DNA of 64,000 bases from Serratia nematodiphila DZ0503SBS1 (lineage in GTDB: Bacteria > Pseudomonadota > Gammaproteobacteria > Enterobacterales > Enterobacteriaceae): positions 3,906,001 through 3,970,000 of the forward strand of contig NZ_JPUX01000001.1 in assembly GCF_000738675.1 (NCBI RefSeq), given 5' to 3'. The translations under genes were made by a program, and so were the position numbers. This document shows positions 56,340-64,000 of this stretch, one piece after another (position 1 is the first letter of the stretch; each line of letters begins with the position of its first letter). The notes under the pieces were generated by a model. The model was not told the origin of the DNA, did no database searches, and saw nothing but the letters and a program-made list of their open reading frames with translations.

Positions 56340-57836
56340 ATGAACTTTCACCATTTGCAGTATTGGCAACAACGGGCGCAGGCCCTGAAGATTGAGCACC
56401 AGCTGTTTATCGACGGCCGCTACCAGCCGGCCGCCGCGGGGAAGCGTTTCGCCGTGGAAGATCCCGCCGGCCGCCGTGAGCTGGCGCAGGTCGCGCGCGG
56501 TGAAGCCGCCGACATCGATCGGGCGGTCAGCGCGGCGCGCGCCGCCTTTGAACGCGGCGACTGGGCGCAGGCCGCGCCGGCGCAACGCAAAGCCACGCTG
56601 CTGCGCTTCGCCGATCTGATGGAGCAGCATCACGAAGAGCTGGCGCTGCTGGAAACGCTGGACACCGGCAAACCGATTCGCCACAGCCTGCGCGACGACG
56701 TGCCGGGCGCTATCCGCTGCATCCGCTGGTACGCCGAAGCGATCGATAAGGTGTACGGCGAAATCGCCCCCACCGGCCGCGATGCGCTGGCGCTGATCGA
56801 GCGCGAACCGATCGGCGTGGTCGGCGCCATCGTGCCCTGGAACTTCCCGCTGCTGCTGGCCTGCTGGAAACTCGGCCCGGCGCTGGCCGCCGGCAACAGC
56901 GTGGTGCTCAAACCCTCCGAAAAATCGCCGCTGAGCGCCATCCTGCTCGGCAAACTGGCGCAACAGGCCGGGTTGCCGGACGGCGTGCTGAACGTGGTGC
57001 CCGGCTATGGCCACGACGCCGGCAAGGCGCTGGCGCTGCACCGCGACGTCGATGCCCTCACCTTTACCGGCTCTACGCTGGTGGCGAAACAGCTGATGAT
57101 TTACGCCGGCGAATCGAACATGAAACGCGTCTGGCTGGAGGCCGGCGGCAAAAGCGCCAACATCGTCTTCGCCGACTGCCCGGATCTGGATCAGGCCGCC
57201 CGCAGCGCCGCCGCCGGCATCTTCTACAATCAGGGTCAGGTGTGCATCGCCGGCACTCGCCTGCTGGTCGAGGCGAGCATTCAGCAAGCGTTCCTGCAGG
57301 CGCTGCGCAAACATGCGGCGGCCTTCATCCCCGGCGACCCACTCGATCCCGCCACGGTGATGGGCACGCTGATCGACAGCGGCCACTGCGAGAAAGTGGC
57401 CGGCTATATCGAGCGGGGGCTGAGCCAGGGCGCCGCACTGTTCCTCGACGGGCGCGACCATCCACAGGGCGACCACGCCGGCTATCTGGGGCCGACCATC
57501 CTCACCCAGGTGGACAATGCCATGAGCGTGGCGCGCGATGAAATCTTCGGCCCGGTGTTGGCGGTGACCGCCTTCGACGACGAGCAACAGGCGCTGCAAC
57601 TGGCCAACGACAGCGACTACGGCCTCGGCGCCGCGGTCTGGACCCGCGATCTGGCGCGGGCGCACCGCATGGCGCGCCAGCTGAAAGCCGGCACAGTGTT
57701 CGTCAACAACTACAACGACGGCGACATGACCGTGCCGTTCGGCGGCTATAAGCAGAGCGGCAACGGCCGCGACAAATCGCTGCATGCGCTGGACAAATTC
57801 ACCGAATTGAAAACCACCTGGATCTCGCTGGAATAA
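56340..57836 (+). CDS. puuC: Gamma-glutamyl-gamma-aminobutyraldehyde dehydrogenase
   Basis: A 498-residue NAD(P)-dependent aldehyde dehydrogenase. Motifs: VPWNFPLLL, FTGSTLVAKQ, the Glu of WLEAGGKSANIV and the catalytic Cys in GQVCIAGTRLLVE (about residue 302). It oxidises gamma-glutamyl-gamma-aminobutyraldehyde to gamma-glutamyl-GABA. Lies 16 bp after puuR and 11 bp before puuB. Confidence 0.95.
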   Translation: MNFHHLQYWQQRAQALKIEHQLFIDGRYQPAAAGKRFAVEDPAGRRELAQVARGEAADIDRAVSAARAAFERGDWAQAAPAQRKATLLRFADLMEQHHEELALLETLDTGKPIRHSLRDDVPGAIRCIRWYAEAIDKVYGEIAPTGRDALALIEREPIGVVGAIVPWNFPLLLACWKLGPALAAGNSVVLKPSEKSPLSAILLGKLAQQAGLPDGVLNVVPGYGHDAGKALALHRDVDALTFTGSTLVAKQLMIYAGESNMKRVWLEAGGKSANIVFADCPDLDQAARSAAAGIFYNQGQVCIAGTRLLVEASIQQAFLQALRKHAAAFIPGDPLDPATVMGTLIDSGHCEKVAGYIERGLSQGAALFLDGRDHPQGDHAGYLGPTILTQVDNAMSVARDEIFGPVLAVTAFDDEQQALQLANDSDYGLGAAVWTRDLARAHRMARQLKAGTVFVNNYNDGDMTVPFGGYKQSGNGRDKSLHALDKFTELKTTWISLE

Positions 57837-57847
57837 GGGCTTACATC

Positions 57848-59128
57848 ATGACTGAACACGTAAAAAGCTATTATGCGGCCACGGCCAACGCTCATCAGCC
57901 CTATCCGCAACTGAATGAATCGATCGAATGCGACGTCTGCGTGATCGGCGGCGGCTATACCGGCCTCTCCTCCGCGCTGTTCCTGGTGGAAGCCGGTTAC
58001 GACGTGGTGGTGTTGGAAGCGGCGCGCATCGGTTTCGGCGCCAGCGGCCGCAACGGCGGCCAGTTGGTCAACTCTTACAGCCGCGACATCGATGTGATTG
58101 AAGAGCGTTACGGCGCGGAAAGCGCCCGCCTGCTCGGCAGCATGATGTTTGAAGGCGCGGAGATCATTCGCAGCCGCATCAGCCGCTACGCCATCGACTG
58201 CGACTACCGCCCCGGCGGCATCTTCGCCGCGCTGAACAACAAGCAGTTTCATGCGCTGATCGAGCAAAAGCGCAACTGGGAGCGCTACGGCAATACCCAG
58301 CTCGAGCTGCTCGATGCGGACCGGGTGCGCCAGGAGGTCGCCAGCGATCGCTACGTCGGCGCGCTGCTCGATCACAGCGGCGGCCACATCCATCCGCTCA
58401 ATCTGGCGCTGGGCGAGGCCGAGGCGATTCGCCTGCAGGGCGGGCGCATCTTCGAGCAATCGGCGGTGACGAACATCCGCCACGGCGAACCGGCGCTCAT
58501 CAGCACCGCCAACGGCCAGGTGAAGGCGCGCTTCGTCATCGTCGCCGGCAACGCCTACCTGGGCGATAAGCTGGAGCCGCGGCTGGCCAAACGCAGCATG
58601 CCGTGCGGCACTCAGGTGGTGACCACCGAACCGCTGGCGCCGGAGATCGCGCAGGCGCTGATCCCGCAGAACTACTGCGTGGAAGACTGCAATTACCTGC
58701 TGGATTACTACCGCATCACCGCCGATCATCGCCTGCTGTACGGCGGCGGCGTGGTGTACGGCGCGCGCGATCCGGACGACATCGACAACCTGATCCGGCC
58801 AAAGCTGCTGAAGACCTTCCCGCAGCTGAAAGGGGTGCGTATCGACTATCGTTGGACCGGCAACTTCCTGCTGACGCTGTCGCGCATGCCGCAGTTCGGC
58901 CGGCTGGAGAATAACGTGTACTACATGCAGGGCTACAGCGGCCACGGCGTGACCTGCACCCATCTGGCGGGCAAGCTGATCGCCGAGCTGATGCGCGGCG
59001 ACGCCGAACGCTTCGACGCCTTCGCCAAGCTGCCGCACCTGCCGTTCTTCGGCGGGCGCAACCTGCAGATCCCGTTCACCGCCATCGGCGCGGCCTACTA
59101 CACGCTGCGCGACCGCATCGGCGTCTAA
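57848..59128 (+). CDS. puuB: Gamma-glutamylputrescine oxidase
   Basis: A 426-residue FAD-dependent oxidase of the DAO family. The dinucleotide-binding motif VIGGGYTGLSSALFLVEAGYDVVVLEA is at about 35-60, followed by GFGASGRNGGQLV; the C-terminal FAD contact is MQGYSGHGVTCTHLAGKL. It oxidises gamma-glutamylputrescine to the aldehyde, releasing ammonia and H2O2. Last gene of the operon, followed by a 12-bp hairpin. Confidence 0.95.
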   Translation: MTEHVKSYYAATANAHQPYPQLNESIECDVCVIGGGYTGLSSALFLVEAGYDVVVLEAARIGFGASGRNGGQLVNSYSRDIDVIEERYGAESARLLGSMMFEGAEIIRSRISRYAIDCDYRPGGIFAALNNKQFHALIEQKRNWERYGNTQLELLDADRVRQEVASDRYVGALLDHSGGHIHPLNLALGEAEAIRLQGGRIFEQSAVTNIRHGEPALISTANGQVKARFVIVAGNAYLGDKLEPRLAKRSMPCGTQVVTTEPLAPEIAQALIPQNYCVEDCNYLLDYYRITADHRLLYGGGVVYGARDPDDIDNLIRPKLLKTFPQLKGVRIDYRWTGNFLLTLSRMPQFGRLENNVYYMQGYSGHGVTCTHLAGKLIAELMRGDAERFDAFAKLPHLPFFGGRNLQIPFTAIGAAYYTLRDRIGV

Positions 59129-59133
59129 AACAG

Positions 59134-59160
59134 CAGGCCCGGTCATCCTGACCGGGCCTG
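59134..59160. terminator. Hairpin between convergent puuB and budC
   Basis: CAGGCCCGGTCA and TGACCGGGCCTG form a perfect 12-bp stem with a three-base loop. On the minus strand it is followed by CTGTTTT. Likely terminator for both genes. Confidence 0.8.
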
Positions 59161-59171
59161 TGCGTTAACGC

Positions 59172-59927
59172 TTAGACGATCTTCGGTTGGCCGTCCGAGG
59201 CGGTCGCCCCGCCATCGACCGGAATATTGGCGCCATTGATAAAGCTGGCGTCGTCGCTGGCCAGGAACGCCATCACCGCCGCCACTTCTTCCGGCTCCGC
59301 CGCGCGCCCCAGCGCGATGCGCTCATTGAACTTATCGCGGATCTCCTGCGGCCAGCCGTTGGTCATGTTGGTTTTGACCAGGCTCGGGCAGACTGAGTTG
59401 ATGCGCACGCCGTCACCGCCGTGATCGAGCGCCATGGCGCGCGTCAGGTTGACCACCGCGCCTTTCGCCGCGCAGTAATAGGCCGCGCCCCAGTCACCGC
59501 CCAGGCCGGACACCGACGCGGTATTGACGATGCAGCCCTTGGTCTTCAGCAGGTGCGGCAAGGCGAATTTGGAGCAGAACACCACGCCGTCAATATCAAC
59601 CCCGGCGATGCGACGCCAGTCGTCGACGCTGGTTTCCAGCACGCTGCCCGCCACGTGCACGCCGGCATTGTTCAGCAGGACGTCGATGCGGCCCAGTTTT
59701 TCCACCACCTCGTTCATCATTTTTTCAACCGCGACGTGATCGGACACATCGATATGCACCGCCATCGCCCGGCCCTTCGGCAGCGAAGCGGCGACCTTGT
59801 CCACCGCTTCCTTGGCCCAGTCGGCCAGCACCACAATGGCGCCCTCGGCGGAGAAACGCCGCGCCGCCGCTTCCCCCATGCCATTGCCCGCACCAGTGAT
59901 AACCACGACTTTATTGTCAAAACGCAT
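59172..59927 (-). CDS. budC: Acetoin reductase / 2,3-butanediol dehydrogenase
   Basis: A 251-residue short-chain dehydrogenase matching Serratia marcescens BudC as I remember it. Cofactor motif TGAGNGMGEAA (10-20), NNAGVHVAG, catalytic Ser in NTASVSGLGGDWG and YYCAAK (Tyr-x-x-x-Lys). It interconverts acetoin and 2,3-butanediol with NAD(H). It stands apart from budA/budB, which are not in the window. Confidence 0.9.
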   Translation of the reverse strand: MRFDNKVVVITGAGNGMGEAAARRFSAEGAIVVLADWAKEAVDKVAASLPKGRAMAVHIDVSDHVAVEKMMNEVVEKLGRIDVLLNNAGVHVAGSVLETSVDDWRRIAGVDIDGVVFCSKFALPHLLKTKGCIVNTASVSGLGGDWGAAYYCAAKGAVVNLTRAMALDHGGDGVRINSVCPSLVKTNMTNGWPQEIRDKFNERIALGRAAEPEEVAAVMAFLASDDASFINGANIPVDGGATASDGQPKIV

Positions 59928-60242
59928 GAGACCTCCTCCATGTGAACGTATTTATATAAGTCATACAAATCTCATTACCCCGAGGATAAGACGCCTCTTC
60001 GCGGAGAGCCAGTCAAAACGTGCGGTTTATTAACCAAAAAGAGGTATGGCAGTGATTTCAATGCGCTGGATTAACCTTTATCGGATTTTGGCCAACATAT
60101 TGATGGAGAAAATAAAATTCCAGGCAGTCACTATTTTTCGTGCGGATTGTCAGCAAGCGAAATTATTGCAGGTATGCGGTTATCTTCACCCAGAGATAAG
60201 CGATGCGAATGGAAAACGGCAGCCGCCCGCAGGCGGCCGCGA
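59928..60242. other. Intergenic region budC to universal stress gene
   Basis: AT-rich left part is the leader of budC, whose ATG is preceded by GGAGGTCTC. No supported gene; a frame at 60046-60300 overlaps the terminator and the stress gene. The right end holds GCCGCC/GGCGGC (60222-60237) with a leftward T4, probably the stress gene terminator. Confidence 0.45.
60216..60237 (-). terminator. Probable terminator after the UspA-like gene
   Basis: On the minus strand GCCGCC-TGCG-GGCGGC is followed by TGCCGTTTT. Six-bp GC stem with a short, displaced T-run. Confidence 0.5.
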
Positions 60243-60671
60243 CTATTTTTTCTCGATGGGAACAACCAGCAGATCAACGTTCAGCTCGTTGATCGCCTGA
60301 CGCGCCGAAGAGACCAGTCGGCTCCAGACATCATGATGATGGCCGAAGATCACCAGATCGAACCCTTTTTCCTTCGCCACCCGGTTCAGCTCTTCCGTCA
60401 ACGCGCCGCGGCTGACGATCACCTCTTCCACCGGATACGACGACTGCCCTTTGATCGCATTGAGCATATTCTTCACCCGCTCCGAAAAGGTGCGATCGGT
60501 GTAGTTGTAATCGCCCACGCCCAGATCGACGTAATAGCCGGCGCGGTGGATGTCGATATAGATCAGGGAAAGTTTGGCATTGAGCGCGGCGGCCAGTCTG
60601 GCGCCCTTGCCCAGCAGGAACTCGGCGTCTTCGCTGAGATCCGTGGCGACAACGATATGCCGGTAAGCCAT
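60243..60671 (-). CDS. Universal stress protein, UspA family
   Basis: A 142-residue UspA-type protein: MAYRHIVVATDLSEDAEFLLGKGARLAAALNAKLSLIYIDIH at the N-terminus, and GFDLVIFGHHHDVWSRLVSSARQAINELNVDLLVVPI at the C-terminus, as in E. coli UspA. The ATP-binding G-2x-G-9x-G(S/T) motif is absent, which puts it in the non-ATP-binding UspA group. GAGGAGGGCCGCC gives a good ribosome site for the start at 60671. Probably a paralogue of the main UspA. Confidence 0.9.
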   Translation of the reverse strand: MAYRHIVVATDLSEDAEFLLGKGARLAAALNAKLSLIYIDIHRAGYYVDLGVGDYNYTDRTFSERVKNMLNAIKGQSSYPVEEVIVSRGALTEELNRVAKEKGFDLVIFGHHHDVWSRLVSSARQAINELNVDLLVVPIEKK

Positions 60672-60950
60672 GATGGCGGCCCTCCTCGTCAGATCCGTAA
60701 ACAGGATGGCGCTCCTTGCCGCATGTTTCTTATGCATCTTAAGTTTAGCCCAGCGCCGGTTCCCTCGCCTGCCCCCTCGGCAAACGGTCGACGAGCGCCA
60801 TCGCCTCGGTGTCCCAGACATTCACCGGAATGTGCCGCATGCGTAATTCTTCCCGGCCGTCATCGGAGCGGCGGCGCGATCGGTCGGGTGGATTCTGTGC
60901 GGGATTCGTTATAAAACTAACGGTACTCTTGTTGTAACAGGCAATCTTCC

Positions 60951-61568
60951 ATGATCGATATGTCCGCCGTACTCGCCGTTTTCACCGTGTATATTGTCGG
61001 CGTGGTGATCCCCGGCCCCAATTTCGTCGCTGTCGCTCACAAAGCCGTTTCAGCACGCCGGACAGAGGCGTTTGCCTTGGTGGCCGGCATCGTGCTGGTC
61101 AATCTGTTCTGGGCGAGCAGCGCCCTTCTTGGCATCGGCGTGGTTTTCGCCCTGTTCCCCTGGTTGGCTATGGCGATTAAAATCGCCGGCGCCGGCTATT
61201 TAATGTGGTTCGGCTATCGGCTTATCGCCCAGGCGGCGCCCTCTTCCGGCACCCCTGCGGCCACCGGAAAAAGCGGTTTTCGCGCCGCCTTTCTACAGGG
61301 TATTGCCACCAACATCGCCAACCCCAAATCCATTGCGTTTTACGCCGCCGTCTTCTCATCAGCGGCGCCCAGCCATGTTTCTACACCGACTTTCCTCGCC
61401 ATGCTGCTGGAGGTCGCGGTGATAGCCAGCTTGTGGTACGGGCTGGTGGCGCTGGTATTGTCGCACGCGCCTGTCGCCGGCGCCTACCGCCGCAGCAAGG
61501 CTTGGATCGATCGCGCCTGCGGCACCTTGATCATCGCACTGGGACTGCGGCAGTTACTCAGCCGATGA
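60951..61568 (+). CDS. LysE/RhtB-family exporter
   Basis: A 205-residue inner-membrane amino-acid exporter with about six hydrophobic segments. Family motifs: VVIPGPNFVAVAHKAVSARRTEAFALVAGI near the N-terminus and FLQGIATNIANPKSIAFYAAVFSS in the middle. The substrate is unknown. Its last 11 bases overlap the convergent qnr gene, so the two transcripts overlap at their 3' ends. Confidence 0.88.
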   Translation: MIDMSAVLAVFTVYIVGVVIPGPNFVAVAHKAVSARRTEAFALVAGIVLVNLFWASSALLGIGVVFALFPWLAMAIKIAGAGYLMWFGYRLIAQAAPSSGTPAATGKSGFRAAFLQGIATNIANPKSIAFYAAVFSSAAPSHVSTPTFLAMLLEVAVIASLWYGLVALVLSHAPVAGAYRRSKAWIDRACGTLIIALGLRQLLSR

Positions 61569-62202
61569 TCGCGATCCCCAGCCGCTCCAGCAGTTGAGCG
61601 GCCTGGTGACTGTCCATTTTAACGCCCTGCAGAGCGGTGGTGCGTAAATCCAACTCGCCCAGTTCCGCGTTGCTCAAATCACATTGGGTGACATCGGCGG
61701 CGCGCCAGTCGAAACCGGAGAATTCACCGCCGGACAGATCGGAACCGCTGAAACTGGCGCCGAGCACCTGCGCCCCGTGCCAGCGGTTTTCCCACAGCTC
61801 GCATTTCTCCAGCACCACCTTGGCGAAGTTGGCATAGCTCAGGTTGCTTTTGGTGATATAGGCGCTGCAAAACCAGGTGCGGCTGGTGATCATGTTCATA
61901 AAGCTGGCGCCGCGAAAATCGGCGCCCTGCGCGCGGCATTCGCGGATCTCCACCCCCAGCGCGCTGGCATGGCGGAAATCGGCCATCGACAAATCGCAGC
62001 TTCTGAAGCTGGCGTCTTTCAGGATCGCGCGGCTGAAATTACCGCCCTGTCGGCTGTCGCGATCGTAAAACTGGCAGCCGATAAACTCGGTGCCGGTCAA
62101 ATCGGCGCCTGAAAAATCGCACAGCATAAAGCTGCCGTTTTCAATTTTTTCGCCGGTAAAGCGGTTACGGTCAATCTTTTCACCCTTCAACATCAGACTC
62201 AT
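61558..62202 (-). CDS. qnr: Qnr pentapeptide-repeat protein (Smaqnr type)
   Basis: A 214-residue right-handed quadrilateral beta-helix made of pentapeptide repeats (for example DFSGADLTGTEF, CDLSMADFRHASALG, SDLSGGEFSGFDW). It has the Qnr features: a first block interrupted by the YDRDSRQGG loop region, the single Gly hinge, and a C-terminal dimerisation helix (SHQAAQLLERLGIAIIG). It resembles the chromosomal Serratia Qnr and QnrB. Qnr proteins shield DNA gyrase from quinolones. A LexA box lies 11 bp upstream. Confidence 0.92.
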   Translation of the reverse strand: MSLMLKGEKIDRNRFTGEKIENGSFMLCDFSGADLTGTEFIGCQFYDRDSRQGGNFSRAILKDASFRSCDLSMADFRHASALGVEIRECRAQGADFRGASFMNMITSRTWFCSAYITKSNLSYANFAKVVLEKCELWENRWHGAQVLGASFSGSDLSGGEFSGFDWRAADVTQCDLSNAELGELDLRTTALQGVKMDSHQAAQLLERLGIAIIG

Positions 62203-62212
62203 CGCAGCACAC

Positions 62213-62228
62213 CTGTTTATTTATACAG
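62213..62228 (-). promoter_or_regulatory. LexA (SOS) box upstream of qnr
   Basis: CTGTTTATTTATACAG: a perfect CTGT-N8-ACAG site with the AT-rich centre of strong LexA boxes, 11 bp from the qnr start. qnrB genes have a LexA box in the same place, and are induced by DNA damage including quinolones. Confidence 0.85.
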
Positions 62229-62276
62229 TCAGTGCGCATTTAATCCTATTCCGGCGCGGTTGGCAATCGTCGTCGA

Positions 62277-63350
62277 TCAGCGGCCATCCGCTGCGGCCGG
62301 CTCGAACGTCACCTTGACGATACTGAACGTCTTGGTACTTTCCGCCTGAGCGACGTCGGCAAACAGCCGGGGGTAACGGGAGTTGACGACCCACACCTCG
62401 CCATCGCGCAGCGCGGCGCCGGTCGGCCCATCCAATCCCGGCGGTGCGGCGACCGCGGCGACACGCGCACTCGCCCAGCCGTCGGTCGAGGAGAGCAGCG
62501 TCACGTCACCGGACATGCTCCCCTTTTCACCCGGAAAAGACTGTACGATCACCAATTCATGGGCGTTTTTGAGCCGCAACCCGTCCGGCCCTTTTAAGCG
62601 TTGCGGCAACCTGATTGCACTTACCGCAGGCGCGTTATCCAGCGTCACCTTCCACAGCAGCCCGCGGGTGTAGTCCGCCGCAATCAGGAAGCCGTCCGGG
62701 TGATACACGACGCCATTGAGATAGGGCCGCGTGCCCTGCGCAGCGGCGGGTGCGTCTGCCGGCATCAAGCGCGCTGAGCGCACCAAAATCGACACCTGGT
62801 GCGTTGCCCGATCAATCTTGTAAATCTGCGGCTGGAAGCTGTCGGTGACGTAGATATTGCCCTGCGCGTCGAGCGTCAGATCGTTGGCCAGCGTCGGCCC
62901 ATGGCTTAGCGATGAAAGGTCGTACGTCTGCTGCAGCACGCCGGTATCGAGATTGAACTCCAGCACCTGCGCCACGCGATTGCGCGTGCCGGCGGCAGAG
63001 TTGCGGGACACGCCCACGTCTTCGTTGCACACCAGCACCCGGTTGCGTTCGGCGTCCACCAGCATGCCGGAGGTGGTGATAAGCCCCTTGCCGGTGGAAA
63101 ACCGCCGATAGCGGCCATCCGGGTAGACCAGGCCAAGCTGCCCGCCGCGCAGGGAGGAGATAAGGAACGCACCGGCGCGTGCATTCCAGGCAATGCCCTC
63201 AGGGTAGGCGCCGGCGGGGTCCGGTGAAAACTCGATGCGTTGCGTGGCCTGCGCCTGCATAACGCCGCAGAGCAACAGCGCAGCGCCGGCCAACTGGGTG
63301 ACGCATCGGCGGCACGGCAATAAGAAAGAAAAGAAGCTGAAGCGGAACAT
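62277..63350 (-). CDS. Secreted SMP-30/gluconolactonase-like beta-propeller
   Basis: A 357-residue protein with a signal peptide (CVTQLAGAALLLCGVMQAQA) and a six-bladed beta-propeller pattern (YPEGIAWNARAGAFLISSL, GPTLANDLTLDAQGNIYVTDSFQPQIYKID, YLNGVVYHPDGFLIAADY). The SMP-30 family includes calcium-dependent lactonases; the Glu and Asn/Asp positions are present but activity is uncertain. Start at 63350 or 63356; the longer frame from 63434 would add an unlikely N-terminus. Confidence 0.72.
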   Translation of the reverse strand: MFRFSFFSFLLPCRRCVTQLAGAALLLCGVMQAQATQRIEFSPDPAGAYPEGIAWNARAGAFLISSLRGGQLGLVYPDGRYRRFSTGKGLITTSGMLVDAERNRVLVCNEDVGVSRNSAAGTRNRVAQVLEFNLDTGVLQQTYDLSSLSHGPTLANDLTLDAQGNIYVTDSFQPQIYKIDRATHQVSILVRSARLMPADAPAAAQGTRPYLNGVVYHPDGFLIAADYTRGLLWKVTLDNAPAVSAIRLPQRLKGPDGLRLKNAHELVIVQSFPGEKGSMSGDVTLLSSTDGWASARVAAVAAPPGLDGPTGAALRDGEVWVVNSRYPRLFADVAQAESTKTFSIVKVTFEPAAADGR

Positions 63351-63457
63351 GAGCATGACCCTGATGAGGACTCGGATCGCTAGAGTAGGATCGCGCCGCT
63401 CGTGGCACCAGCCGGGAAAAAGGCAATGCGCCACTAAAAAAATCGCAGTAATCGGCG

Positions 63458-63486
63458 CAAAAAAAAACCGCCCGATACGGGCGGTT
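63458..63486 (-). terminator. Terminator after the 69-aa gene
   Basis: AACCGCCCG (63466-63474) pairs with CGGGCGGTT (63478-63486) with a three-base loop; the A-run on the left is a T-tract leftward. Strong terminator 17 bp beyond the stop. Confidence 0.85.
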
Positions 63487-63503
63487 GACGTGACGGCGAA
63501 CCG

Positions 63504-63713
63504 TTACTTCAGGGCTTCCTGAATGGCGTCGGCCATCGGACCGATGTGCTTCTCCGCCGCCTTCAGCTGGAAGTCCACGCCGTTGCCATCGTTGGTGTCT
63601 GACAGCGTGGCCTTGATCAGTTCCAGCGCCGCCTGCACCGCCACCAGCCGTTTGTGCTGTTCGTCCGTGACCGGTTCGGCGCCCATATTGGCCGGATAGT
63701 AATGTTCTAACAT
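63504..63713 (-). CDS. Small hypothetical protein, 69 aa
   Basis: MLEHYYPANMGAEPVTDEQHKRL... is a helical, cytoplasmic small protein with no recognised family. AAGGAGATCGCG upstream is an excellent ribosome site, and the gene has its own terminator. Confidence 0.75.
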   Translation of the reverse strand: MLEHYYPANMGAEPVTDEQHKRLVAVQAALELIKATLSDTNDGNGVDFQLKAAEKHIGPMADAIQEALK

Positions 63714-63854
63714 CGCGATCTCCTTTTGATGACGTTAACCTCTAACCTACCAGAAAACCGTGCATTTACTAAGGAAACCAGACCGGGTGCGGCCGAGTGA
63801 CGATAAATTGCACTATACTGGGCAAACACCCTCCCCTGTTACAGGATCATCGCC

Positions 63855-64000
63855 ATGTCATTCCAGGGAAGCTGCCACTGCGGCGCCGTCACCTTCTCCG
63901 TAGACGCCGAACTGCCGACCGAAGCCCTCAGCTGCAACTGCTCGATCTGCCGCCGCAAAGGCCTGCTGCTGTCTTTCTTTCCCATCAGCGCGTTCACGCT
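63855..64000 (+). CDS. GFA-family protein, 5' part only
   Basis: The first 48 codons of a gene running off the right edge: MSFQGSCHCGAVTFSVDAEL then SCNCSICRRKGLL. The CHCGAV and CNCSICRRKG cysteine motifs are those of the glutathione-dependent formaldehyde-activating (GFA) zinc-fold family. TATACT at 63814-63819 is a possible -10. The members are usually 120-150 residues; activity is not certain. Confidence 0.8.
   Translation, partial: MSFQGSCHCGAVTFSVDAELPTEALSCNCSICRRKGLLLSFFPISAFT

Overview
The window reads as chromosomal DNA of a Serratia marcescens-like enterobacterium. Composition is GC-rich. It carries the enterobacterial block prc-proQ-msrC-letA-letB-rsmF-yebV, together with genes typical of Serratia: a serralysin-family protease, a chromosomal Qnr protein, a BudC-type butanediol dehydrogenase and a CscB/CscA sucrose operon. 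Nearly all reading frames are intact. I see no insertion sequence, prophage, CRISPR array, tRNA or rRNA.

Layout. 1-358: AT-rich leader with a leftward promoter at the edge and a rightward promoter carrying a Zur-like operator. 359-6202: six-gene operon for a nicotianamine/opine-type metallophore, with an ABC importer (binding protein, permease, ATPase), a nicotianamine-synthase-like enzyme (CntL), an opine dehydrogenase (CntM) and an EamA exporter. 6271-15284: Prc protease, ProQ, MsrC, LetA/LetB lipid-transport proteins and RsmF. 15559-21388: six-gene archaic (Csu-type) chaperone-usher pilus operon placed between rsmF and yebV. 21524-23803: YebV, a C39-like protein, an ASCH protein and four small proteins, two of them tandem single-span membrane proteins. 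23951-25369: serralysin paralogue. 25703-29098: 2-hydroxycarboxylate transporter and pckA. 29163-36464: alcohol dehydrogenase, regulators, and a TetR/PhlG-like hydrolase pair flanking a perfect 14-bp inverted repeat, then two transporters and a LysR regulator.

36490-40367: sucrose utilisation genes cscB-cscA with convergent repressor cscR; the control region has two CRP-like sites and two identical LacI-type operators. 40437-45487: histidine utilisation, hutF-hutD leftward and hutC-hutI-hutG rightward, with TGTATATACA-type operators. 45725-51599: beta-lactamase-fold hydrolase, secreted chorismate mutase, CigR/RcnB-like protein with Asn/Gly/His repeats, a small protein, Tsx porin, a hypothetical protein and a YddG-type exporter. 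51691-59128: putrescine catabolism puuP, puuA / puuD, puuR, puuC, puuB, with a small coupled ORF ahead of puuP. 59172-64000: budC, universal stress protein, LysE exporter, SOS-box-controlled qnr, secreted SMP-30-like protein, a small protein, and the start of a GFA-family gene cut by the window end.

Most of the content is catabolism and scavenging (metal, histidine, putrescine, sucrose, nucleosides, dicarboxylates) plus envelope and surface functions. The most unusual system is the metallophore operon, which combines synthesis, export and uptake and is predicted to be switched on by zinc starvation. Next in interest are the PhlG-like hydrolase with its private repressor, the LexA-controlled qnr, and several unannotated small-protein genes.
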